Positions 1-7,012 of a stretch of 14,701 nucleotides of DNA are shown in pieces. The translations under genes and the position numbers were made by a program. The stretch is from NCBI GenBank assembly GCA_964527315.1, contig CAZGOQ010000052.1, forward strand, positions 1 through 14,701. Reading direction: 5' to 3'. The number at the start of each line of letters is the position of its first letter. The stretch's first letter is position 1. The notes below the pieces were generated by a model. That model was not told the DNA's origin. It made no database searches and worked only from the letters and a program-made list of their open reading frames with translations. The DNA comes from HGM13006 sp964527315 (lineage in GTDB: Bacteria; Bacillota; Clostridia; Oscillospirales; Oscillospiraceae).

Positions 1-107
1 AGACTCCCAATCGTGTAATGTGAATAGGGAGGCGATATCTGTGATGGAAGGATTTCTTCAATGTCCGGGCAGGGATTGCCCGGTTTCCCTTTGCCTATAA
101 AGCAATA
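1..107. other. No gene recognised; short GC-rich hairpin
   Basis: I see no supportable gene here. A perfect 7-bp inverted repeat (CCGGGCA at 65-71, TGCCCGG at 77-83, 5-nt loop) is followed by a mixed TTTCCCTTT stretch, so it could be a weak plus-strand terminator. An 18-codon frame (44-100) preceded by AGGGAGG (26-32) overlaps the hairpin, but it is too short to call and matches nothing I know. Confidence 0.3.
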
Positions 108-430
108 TCAAATCTCTACTTCCTGTTCCCGGCTGCTGTCCTCGCCCTTGGCCGCTTCAATTTCCTTCCAATGGTCATCCCAACTCTTCTTCCATGCGTC
201 TATTAATTCCTGCGGCGGTTCTTCCATCGGTTCATAACAGGCGCAAAGGTCAATAGAGTCATATCAATAGCGATGCGTTCCTCGCTGCCCTCGATATAGC
301 GTTTCTGCATCCGCTCATAAGCTTCAAATTCCTCCTAGGTGCTGAGACGATTGTAATATTTTTCTGTCTCGATCCGGTCAAGGGATGCCTGATAAGTGGA
401 TGCAACCAAGTCATTTTGAAGTGAGCAAAC
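108..430 (-). pseudogene. Decayed accessory gene of unknown function, with stop and frameshift
   Basis: On the minus strand a charged, helix-rich protein can be read in two frames. The upstream part (about 430 down to 245) reads through DLVASTYQASLDRIETEKYY, hits an in-frame TAG near 334-336, and continues as EEFEAYERMQKRYIEGSEER. Near 235-245 the coding sense shifts frame to YEPMEEPPQELIDAWKKSWD and continues to SREQEVEI, stopping with TGA at 108-110. The amino-acid composition stays protein-like across both lesions, which is why I read it as one broken gene and not noise. I do not recognise the family. The style resembles accessory proteins of Firmicute integrative elements, which is inference only. 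No ribosome binding site or start is visible, so the 5' end is probably lost too. Confidence 0.5.
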
Positions 431-517
431 CTTATGGCTTTGAATTATGATTACCAACGCGTTTGAAAAGAAAGAAATACACTTCACTATATTGCAACGC
501 AACCTAAGCTACTCCTG

Positions 518-526
518 TGCTATAAT
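518..526 (+). promoter_or_regulatory. Extended -10 promoter for the flavoprotein pair
   Basis: TGCTATAAT is a perfect extended -10 element (TGn plus TATAAT). It would place the transcript start near 532-534, about 43 bases before the ATG at 576. No good -35 sits at 16-18 bp, as expected for extended -10 promoters. A TTGC-N3-GCAA inverted repeat (492-502) lies just upstream, where an activator could bind. Confidence 0.55.
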
Positions 527-575
527 ATTATTTGGATAATAATGTTTTTAACACTCAGAAAGGATGCACAATACT

Positions 576-2114
576 ATGATTTTATCTACAGATCTTCTTA
601 TTATCGGTTCGGCTGGTTGCGGCTTGACCGCAGCAGTCAGGGCAAAAGAAATAGGCATCAAACGTGTAACACTAGTAGAAAAGAACCGAATCCTCGGCGG
701 CAGCACCCGAATGTCTGTGGGGCTGTGGGCTGTGGGTTCTCCACTACAACGGCGAATGGGAATCAATGAGGACCCGGACGAGTGCTTCAAAGAATTTATG
801 GACTGCACCAACTGGGAAGCCAATCCGCGGTTAATCCGCAAATACATTTTCCGTTCCGGCAGTATGATTGAATGGTTAGAAGGAAAGGGAGTCCCTTTCG
901 ACGATATCGTCTGGAAGGGTGGCGGCCGAGGAGTAAAGGGCACTTATCTGGGCGGAAGGAAAGTTGTCCACATGGCTCATGCCCGAACCGGAAACTACAT
1001 CATCACCCTTTTGGAGCAACAGGCACGCGAACTGGGCGTAGATATCCTGACAGAGACTCGGGCGGAACATCTCATCCAAAGTGAGAGCAGTGAAGTACGG
1101 GGTGCCATCGTACGCCGCAGACAGGAGAAAATTCGTATCGAAGCAAAGGCCGTCTTGTTGGGTACCGGCACTATTTCCAATAATCAGGAACTCATTCACC
1201 AGCTGCTTCCTCAATGGGATCTGGGCGGTATGAAAATAATCGGAGCCTTGCCCTATGCTACTGGAGACGGCTATCTTATGGCCAAAGAGGTAGGCGCACG
1301 GACTGGCATCGTGGGTGTCGTCTTTATCTCTCCTCACAGTCATTCCACCGATCACCACCTGGGTTTTCTCGGTAGGCGGGCAGAGTGTGTCTGGCTGAAC
1401 CAAAATGGCCAGCGTTTTTATTCCGAATCCGATTTTAACTATAGAGACTATGAATGGCGTGCTGGACTGTGTCTGCATCAGCAGCCCGGCCGCCAATGCT
1501 GGGCCGTAATCGATCAGGCTCTGTTGGACAAGTGGCTGACACAGCGGCAGATGCTCTCTAGCGTGGAATACTTTCAGGGCGGTGTTCGCACCGGCCTGAC
1601 TGACGCTTATGGCTCGGAAAAAGGTTATGATGAGGTTGACGCTATGGCCTGGATGGATCAGATTCCCGCCAAGCTGGAAAAAGCCATCTCTTCCGGTATA
1701 TGCCTAAAGGCTAAATCGCTAGACGAAATTGCCGCCTGGATCGGCTGCAATGCGGATGCGCTGCGTCGGTCGATGTACAACTATAACGAAATTTACTGTG
1801 CAGACGGTTACGACCCGGACTTCCTGAAGGATCCGCAGTACCTTACTCCACTGCGTACGCCCCCTTACTATGTGTTCCATATGGAAGAAGGCCTGGACAG
1901 CATTAACGGCGGTATTCAGATCGATGACAATTTCCGGGTCCTGGACGAGGATTGGCGGCCTATCCCCGGTCTCTACGCCGGTGGGACTTGCGCAACCGGC
2001 TTTTCTGGCCGAAACTACGCCTTTGGCGGTACCTGCCTGGGTTCCGCAGTGTTTTCCGGCTATGTTGCTCCAGAGATCATAGCCAAAGAGATACGGGGCG
2101 AAGTCGTACTGTAA
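576..2114 (+). CDS. FAD-dependent reductase/dehydrogenase, fumarate reductase / 3-ketosteroid dehydrogenase superfamily (paralog 1)
   Basis: 512-aa cytoplasmic flavoprotein of the FAD_binding_2 type. The N-terminus (TDLLIIGSAGCGLTAAVRAK) is the dinucleotide-binding strand-loop-helix for FAD, followed by an LGGS motif near residue 40. The C-terminus carries GLYAGGTCATGFSGRNYAFG, the usual second FAD contact. There is no signal peptide, heme motif or FMN-binding domain, so the electron donor is separate. Family knowledge: Shewanella-type fumarate reductases hold substrate with His in HHTMGG and Arg in HGxNRLGGN. Here those places read DSINGG (about 441-446) and RNYAFGG, with Tyr481 where 3-ketosteroid dehydrogenases also have a catalytic Tyr. 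A true fumarate reductase is therefore unlikely. Start: the ATG at 564 overlaps the AAGGA ribosome binding site (560-564), whereas the ATG at 576 lies 11 nt after it and begins at the conserved region. First gene of a two-gene operon; the next gene starts 25 nt after its stop. Confidence 0.85.
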   Translation: MILSTDLLIIGSAGCGLTAAVRAKEIGIKRVTLVEKNRILGGSTRMSVGLWAVGSPLQRRMGINEDPDECFKEFMDCTNWEANPRLIRKYIFRSGSMIEWLEGKGVPFDDIVWKGGGRGVKGTYLGGRKVVHMAHARTGNYIITLLEQQARELGVDILTETRAEHLIQSESSEVRGAIVRRRQEKIRIEAKAVLLGTGTISNNQELIHQLLPQWDLGGMKIIGALPYATGDGYLMAKEVGARTGIVGVVFISPHSHSTDHHLGFLGRRAECVWLNQNGQRFYSESDFNYRDYEWRAGLCLHQQPGRQCWAVIDQALLDKWLTQRQMLSSVEYFQGGVRTGLTDAYGSEKGYDEVDAMAWMDQIPAKLEKAISSGICLKAKSLDEIAAWIGCNADALRRSMYNYNEIYCADGYDPDFLKDPQYLTPLRTPPYYVFHMEEGLDSINGGIQIDDNFRVLDEDWRPIPGLYAGGTCATGFSGRNYAFGGTCLGSAVFSGYVAPEIIAKEIRGEVVL

Positions 2115-2139
2115 AACGAGAGAAGAAAGGATAAATACC

Positions 2140-3744
2140 ATGGGAAATAATATTATGCAGATGTCCTATGAGCAACTCAACACCGCCTATGGAAACCGGC
2201 CCGTGCAGGATTATGAGACTGATATTCTGATCATCGGCGGATCTGCCTGTGGCCTTTCTGCTGCAGTGCGGGCCAGGGAGAATGGCGTGGAGCGCGTAAT
2301 GGTCCTGGATCGGGGTAAGATTCTCGGCGGAAGCGCCCGCATGGCGGTGGCCTTTTGGGGCTGCAATACCAATGCCCAGCGCCGATTCGGCGTCAAGGGA
2401 AAGAGCATGGATCCGGATGCCGTATACGAGGAATACATGGATGCCCAAAACTGGGAAGTCAACTCCAAGCTGATTCGCCGGTGGACTCTGGAATCGGCAG
2501 AAAACGTGAACTGGTTGGAGTCCAAGGGCGTCATATTTGACGAAATTTCCGGTATCGGCATCGGTATCGGCGTGGATGGACTGGATGTCGGACAGATGCA
2601 ATCAGGCCATTTCAGCAGCCTTCGCACTGGCAGGGCCGTTGTCAACGCCCTAATCGCGGAGTGCGAACGGCTGAATGTGGACTGCCGTACCGAGGTGCGT
2701 GCATTCCGATTGCTGCAGGAAGACGGGCGGGTTTGCGGTGCGGTGGCTGCCGGACAGGAGGTGGATTTGCGCATCCGCGCACAGGCCGTCATGATCTGCA
2801 CCGGCACCGTAATTGGCAACAAAGCCTTGGCAAAACAATTGATGCCAGATCGGAATCTGGACTTTTATTTTGTCTCTGATCTGCCCCACAATCAGGGGGA
2901 TGGTTTACTGATGGCTCTAGATGCGGGCGCAAAGCGCGGCTTGATTGGCGTATACCCGATCGGTCCCTCCAATCACCCCTACAACATGCAGATTGGCCTG
3001 ATTTCTCGTCGTCCGCAGATGGTTTGGGTCAATCGCAACGGCGAACGTTTTTTCTCCGAAGCAAAATACCACTACGGTGACTTCAACTGGCGGGGCGGTG
3101 TTGCTTTGGGACTTCAGCCGGAAGAAACCTGCTGGGCCATCATCTCTGAGCGTGCGTTGGACGAAATGCTTACCAACCGTAAACTGTACACTAACGTAGA
3201 GGTGTTCCAGGGCGGCATGAAAAACAAGAAGCTGTCCGCTGGATACGGTACAGAAGAGGCCTATTCCCTTTACGATTCCCGTACCGCTTGGATGGATGAG
3301 ATCCGCCCGGGCATTGAAGCGGAAATCACTGCCGGTCGCTGTTTGAAGGCTGAGACGCTGGATGAAATCGCCGCCTGGATTGGCGCGGATCCCGCTGTGT
3401 TGCGCAAAACGGTGGAGAATTACAACTATGCCTGCAAGGTAGGTTACGATCAGGAATATCTGAAGCCAGCGAAATTTCTTTGGCCTTTAGACAGCGCACC
3501 CTATTATGTGTTCCGAATGAATCAGGCCGGTGACAACTGTGTGGGCGGCATCACCATTGATCATCACTTCCAAGTGCTGAACGAGGACTGGCGGCCTATT
3601 CCTGGACTCTATGCCGGTGGTGTGGCGGCCAGCGGCTTCGTAGCACGGCATTACAGTTTCGGTGGTACCTGCTTGGGATGCGCGCTCTATTCCGGTTATG
3701 CTGGAGGCAAAATTATGGCTGAGTTCGTTCAGTCGCAAAAGTAA
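2140..3744 (+). CDS. FAD-dependent reductase/dehydrogenase, same superfamily (paralog 2)
   Basis: 534-aa paralog of the preceding gene, collinear over its whole length. Shared blocks include DEIAAWIG, PYYVF and EDWRPIPGLYAGG. FAD-binding N-terminus is DILIIGGSACGLSAAVRARE (residues 28-47), preceded by a 27-residue extension absent in paralog 1. The fumarate-binding His position reads DNCVGG (465-470), and the Arg position is Tyr505 in RHYSFGGTCLG, so this too departs from fumarate reductase and leans toward the ketosteroid-dehydrogenase style. No secretion signal, heme or FMN domain. The ATG is 8 nt downstream of AGAAAGGA. Co-transcribed with paralog 1 and closed by the terminator at 3761-3797. 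Two diverged neighbours kept intact suggest either two substrates or steps, or a heteromer. The function at substrate level is not readable from sequence. Confidence 0.85.
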   Translation: MGNNIMQMSYEQLNTAYGNRPVQDYETDILIIGGSACGLSAAVRARENGVERVMVLDRGKILGGSARMAVAFWGCNTNAQRRFGVKGKSMDPDAVYEEYMDAQNWEVNSKLIRRWTLESAENVNWLESKGVIFDEISGIGIGIGVDGLDVGQMQSGHFSSLRTGRAVVNALIAECERLNVDCRTEVRAFRLLQEDGRVCGAVAAGQEVDLRIRAQAVMICTGTVIGNKALAKQLMPDRNLDFYFVSDLPHNQGDGLLMALDAGAKRGLIGVYPIGPSNHPYNMQIGLISRRPQMVWVNRNGERFFSEAKYHYGDFNWRGGVALGLQPEETCWAIISERALDEMLTNRKLYTNVEVFQGGMKNKKLSAGYGTEEAYSLYDSRTAWMDEIRPGIEAEITAGRCLKAETLDEIAAWIGADPAVLRKTVENYNYACKVGYDQEYLKPAKFLWPLDSAPYYVFRMNQAGDNCVGGITIDHHFQVLNEDWRPIPGLYAGGVAASGFVARHYSFGGTCLGCALYSGYAGGKIMAEFVQSQK

Positions 3745-3760
3745 CCCCTCAATTACTTTA

Positions 3761-3797
3761 CGGCCTGCCTGGGAGTGAATCCAGACAGGCCGTTTTT
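3761..3797 (+). terminator. Rho-independent terminator of the flavoprotein pair
   Basis: A 12-bp stem with one mismatch (CGGCCTGCCTGG at 3761-3772, CCAGACAGGCCG at 3781-3792), 8-nt loop, then five T (3793-3797). It begins 16 nt after the stop of paralog 2. Confidence 0.85.
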
Positions 3798-3802
3798 CGA
3801 AC

Positions 3803-3841
3803 ACCCAGGAAGCCCTCCTGATGCAGGAGGGCTTCCTGGGT
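3803..3841. repeat. Perfect 18-bp hairpin between convergent operons
   Basis: An 18-base arm (3803-3820, starting ACCCAGGAAG) and its exact complement (3824-3841) surround a 3-nt ATG loop. It lies 31 nt past the dctP stop, so it probably ends or protects the TRAP operon transcript. Neither strand has a T-run after it, so it is not a textbook intrinsic terminator. Confidence 0.8.
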
Positions 3842-3872
3842 ACGGTTGGACAGGCCTCTGTTTAACGCTGTA

Positions 3873-5030
3873 TCAGCCCAAATACTGGGACAAATCAACA
3901 TTGAAAATCACGTCGTCATGCTCTTTGAAATAGTCAAGATACGCCTGACAGACGGTTGCCATCTCGGGGACGGTACCAGTCGCGCCGCCCAAACCCTCAA
4001 TCATGGCAGGATAGCCATAGACATTAATTGCATCCATGAAAGTCATACAGTCCTCATCGGTCATATAGACAACATTCATACCAGCATCTTCGCACAGTTG
4101 GACACATTGCGAGGCCAAATCCCCCACATATGCCGCTGCCCACTGTTCGGTGTGAACAGAGGCATCAGTCAGGATCTGCTGCTGCGCGGGAGTCAACGCG
4201 TTCCAGGAGTCACTGTTGATAGCGAAATAGCCCATAGTTTGATACAGATTACCCATGACGAGCGTCTTGCACACTTCATAGAGTTTTGCTGAAACCACGT
4301 CAGCGGCGGACATATTGGCTGTTTCGCAGACTCCGGTGCGCAGATTTTCATACCACTGTGTAGTATCAATGACAACCAGAGATGAGAAACCCATCTTGGC
4401 ATACTGGGACTCAGAGGCCAAACCAAGTTTCAGGGGATGCAGTTCCTCCCAGGAATTGACCTCTACAGTCGAGACATAAGCGTCTACGCCGGTGGGAATG
4501 ACGCAAGGCAGCAGAATGCTATTATACTTGGCAAGTTGATCGGCGTAGATTTTTGCGGTTTCTTCATTGTCATACGCTACCCAGTGGGCCATATCCAAGG
4601 CCTCATCAACGGAGTTGAACGCCAACTGCATGCCGCAAAAGGCGGGAAGATCAAAGGCAGTAGCGGGCGGGAAGATACAAATCATATCCACGGAGCCATC
4701 AGCCAGCATTCCCAGCTCTTCATCATATCCTCCCAAATTGCCGGACAGGTACAATTCAATGGTGATATTGCCGTTGGACTGCGTTTTCACGTACTCCTTA
4801 AATTCAGTCCAGGCAAGTCCCCACTCAGAGGTGGGCAGACCAGCCTCCGCCACACTCAACGTCACGGCGGGTCCCAGATCGTCAGTCGCGTTTTCGCCGT
4901 CACTTGAAATAGCGGGATCGTTCAAAGATGTGTCATCAGAGCTGTGCTTGTACGCATTGTTTCCGCATGCGCTCAGAGCAAACAGCATGGCCAGTGCAAG
5001 CAGAAACGCCAAAAACTTTGTTTTTTTCAT
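3873..5030 (-). CDS. dctP: TRAP transporter substrate-binding lipoprotein, DctP family
   Basis: 385-aa extracytoplasmic solute receptor of a tripartite ATP-independent periplasmic transporter. It captures the substrate outside the membrane and delivers it to DctQM. The lipoprotein signal is clear: positively charged MKKTK, a hydrophobic run, then LSAC with the lipid-anchored Cys at 22. An acidic linker (about 30-52) tethers the receptor. The mature fold carries family landmarks: LYLSGNLGGYDEELGMLADG (94-112), then WYENLRTGVCE (226-236), equivalent to the usual ENLxTGVVD. Odd: the segment that in DctP proteins normally reads LKIRVP, with the Arg that salt-bridges the substrate carboxylate, reads LKLGLA here (Gly203). 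The ligand may not be a simple carboxylate. The ATG follows GGAGG by 9 nt. Last gene of the minus-strand operon, 61 bp after dctM. Confidence 0.9.
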   Translation of the reverse strand: MKKTKFLAFLLALAMLFALSACGNNAYKHSSDDTSLNDPAISSDGENATDDLGPAVTLSVAEAGLPTSEWGLAWTEFKEYVKTQSNGNITIELYLSGNLGGYDEELGMLADGSVDMICIFPPATAFDLPAFCGMQLAFNSVDEALDMAHWVAYDNEETAKIYADQLAKYNSILLPCVIPTGVDAYVSTVEVNSWEELHPLKLGLASESQYAKMGFSSLVVIDTTQWYENLRTGVCETANMSAADVVSAKLYEVCKTLVMGNLYQTMGYFAINSDSWNALTPAQQQILTDASVHTEQWAAAYVGDLASQCVQLCEDAGMNVVYMTDEDCMTFMDAINVYGYPAMIEGLGGATGTVPEMATVCQAYLDYFKEHDDVIFNVDLSQYLG

Positions 5031-5091
5031 AACATTGTTCCTCCACTTCGTTTTTGTTTTGAACGTATACTTTCCATTTATCTTTAACGTC

Positions 5092-6396
5092 TTACATGAT
5101 CAAATCCGGCAGGAACGAGATAATCTGCGGGAAAAAGGCGACAATGTAAGCCGTGATTACAGTGATAATGCAGTATGGCCAGATCCCTTTGAATATGACC
5201 GCAGGGTTGACGTTAACTGCGTTTGCGGTGATAAAGCATCCCATGCCGATGGGTGGTGTGATCCCACCCAGATTGATTAGAATGACCAAACAAATCATCA
5301 TAGCATAGCCGTCAAAGCCAAGGCTTGTCATGATGGGGAAGATAATTGGCACTGTGATAAAGATGCAGGACATGATATCCATTACACAGCCACAAATTAT
5401 ATAAAAGATTACCACCACAGTGAATATGACAATCATCGGCGCATGGATAGAGGATATCCAGTCAATCGCCACGTCAGGAAGCTTGGTTAACGTAATTAGG
5501 CGTCCAAAGAGAGTGCCAGCCAGCATCAAAGGGAATACGTTGGAGTTGATTTCAATGGCGTCTACGGCAGCTTTAAATATCTTGCGCAAAGGAATCCGTT
5601 TGACCAAAGCATAAATTACCACAGCGAAAGAACCCACTGCACCACCGACGGTTGCGGAAAAGAAACCGGTGGCTGCGCCGATAATGATAATGCAAAACAG
5701 GGCAACTACGGGGATCAGGAGTCTAAGGGACTTGATTTTTTCCTTCATCGGCACCTTTTCACCAGTGGCCGAAGGGACCATTTTGCTGTTGGGCAGACGG
5801 GAGATAATCTGCACATAAAGCAGAAGCAGAATCGTCGTTAGCAGACCTGCACCGACGCCACACATCAGGCCCCGTGCAATGGAAAGTTCACAGAGCATGC
5901 ACGTTACCAAAATAGCGGCGGAGGGAGGAATCAGCGAAGCCAGCGCGGAGGAGGTGCAAATGCAGGCCAGCGCATTACTGCGCTCATAACCATATTTATC
6001 CAGCGATGGCATGGCCATGCGGGAAAAGATGATGGAACCGGAGGTGGCAGTGCCGGAACAGGCACCAAAAACGGTGTTAGCAACAATGACGCTGGAGAGC
6101 AGTCCACCCCTGGTGTTTCCGAGCCAAGCATTGGCCGACTGGAATGTGCCCTCCGCGATACCGGACGCTTCGGTCAAGACGCCCATAAAGCCAAACAAAG
6201 GCAGTAATGCAAACGAATACGATGCAGCAGTAATAAAGGGAGCGGTGGTAAACTGGGTGTCTACCATAGACGGGGATACAATCAGCATCATACCTACCAG
6301 AGAACATATGGCCATGGACAGATAAACCGGGAATCTCAGCAAAATCAGCACAATCATTGCTATAAAAGCAAGAATTCCAATCATTGCAGGTGTCAT
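5092..6396 (-). CDS. dctM: TRAP transporter large membrane permease, DctM family
   Basis: 434-aa integral membrane protein of the usual DctM length, with hydrophobic segments along its whole length (first near 5-40, last near 405-430). DctM is the transport channel that couples substrate entry to a sodium or proton gradient. Recognisable family features are the Gly/Ser/Thr-rich loop GACSGTATSGSIIFSRMAMP (about 113-132), the SALASLIPPSAAILV segment, and the second-half counterpart NLGGITPPIGMGCFITANAV, reflecting the two-repeat elevator fold. The ATG is 7 nt after GGAGGAG, and its ATGA overlaps the stop of dctQ by 4 nt, the common translational-coupling arrangement that fits stoichiometric expression. 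dctP follows 61 bp downstream. Confidence 0.95.
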   Translation of the reverse strand: MTPAMIGILAFIAMIVLILLRFPVYLSMAICSLVGMMLIVSPSMVDTQFTTAPFITAASYSFALLPLFGFMGVLTEASGIAEGTFQSANAWLGNTRGGLLSSVIVANTVFGACSGTATSGSIIFSRMAMPSLDKYGYERSNALACICTSSALASLIPPSAAILVTCMLCELSIARGLMCGVGAGLLTTILLLLYVQIISRLPNSKMVPSATGEKVPMKEKIKSLRLLIPVVALFCIIIIGAATGFFSATVGGAVGSFAVVIYALVKRIPLRKIFKAAVDAIEINSNVFPLMLAGTLFGRLITLTKLPDVAIDWISSIHAPMIVIFTVVVIFYIICGCVMDIMSCIFITVPIIFPIMTSLGFDGYAMMICLVILINLGGITPPIGMGCFITANAVNVNPAVIFKGIWPYCIITVITAYIVAFFPQIISFLPDLIM

Positions 6397-6992
6397 TGAT
6401 CCACTCCTCCTTTTTTGGGGGCCGATGGCGCGTCAATGGGCAAATGCCTTGTAGCCTCCATGAACGCCTCCTCCTCTGTGCCGGGCAGTGGAATCATATT
6501 GAAAACCAGCCGAACCACTGTCCACAAAGATGTGAGCGCAAGCATGACCCAGCCGATTCCCATTATTGCCGCAAATGGCCAGAGCGGAAAGCCATTCATG
6601 GCTCCACTGAGGTTGCCCTTCAGGAACATCTCCACTGCATATTCAAACCCGAGCTTACCAAAATAGGCACACACGGCTGTCCCAGCGAAATTAGCCACAA
6701 TACAGCACATTTTTTTGATGGCTGGAGGATATTTACCGTAGGTCAACTCCACAGTGGTGTGTTTATCTTTCAATTGAACGATGGCCAAGCCCAAAAAGAC
6801 GATAGCGACGTTTAGGTAGGTGACCAGTTCTGTAGCACGTGGAATGCTTCTACGGAGGAATTTGCTGAACATTGCATCAAAAAAAGCTAGGCACATGATG
6901 AAAATGAGACATCCGGCGGCCAAATAGCTCATCCATTTAGAAATTCCAATCATGAAGGCATCAATTTTTGTTAATAGGGTTTTATTTTTCAT
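6393..6992 (-). CDS. dctQ: TRAP transporter small membrane subunit, DctQ family
   Basis: 199-aa protein with four predicted membrane segments (about 21-42, 57-74, 94-116, 136-164), the DctQ pattern. Landmarks are FFDAMFSKFLRRSIPRATEL after helix 1 (family F.R...... .. .E.. motif) and a short HTTVELTYGKYPP stretch before helix 3. DctQ is the obligate partner that supports DctM in the membrane. The tail after helix 4 is charged and rather long, about 35 residues. The ATG follows AGGAG by 4 nt. It sits 20 bp after the upstream ene-reductase gene and overlaps dctM by 4 nt, so transporter and enzymes share one transcript. The family assignment rests on topology, size and position next to dctM. Confidence 0.9.
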   Translation of the reverse strand: MKNKTLLTKIDAFMIGISKWMSYLAAGCLIFIMCLAFFDAMFSKFLRRSIPRATELVTYLNVAIVFLGLAIVQLKDKHTTVELTYGKYPPAIKKMCCIVANFAGTAVCAYFGKLGFEYAVEMFLKGNLSGAMNGFPLWPFAAIMGIGWVMLALTSLWTVVRLVFNMIPLPGTEEEAFMEATRHLPIDAPSAPKKGGVDQ

Positions 6993-7012
6993 ACTACTCC
7001 TTTCCTCTCAAA

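Noticed and set aside
44..100. Small 18-aa Cys-containing peptide gene
   Set aside because: A ribosome-binding-site-like AGGGAGG precedes it, but it is very short, overlaps a hairpin and matches no family I know. Insufficient support.
564..575. Upstream ATG as the start of the first flavoprotein
   Set aside because: The ATG overlaps its only ribosome binding site (AAGGA 560-564). The next ATG at 576 has workable spacing and starts at the conserved FAD-binding strand.
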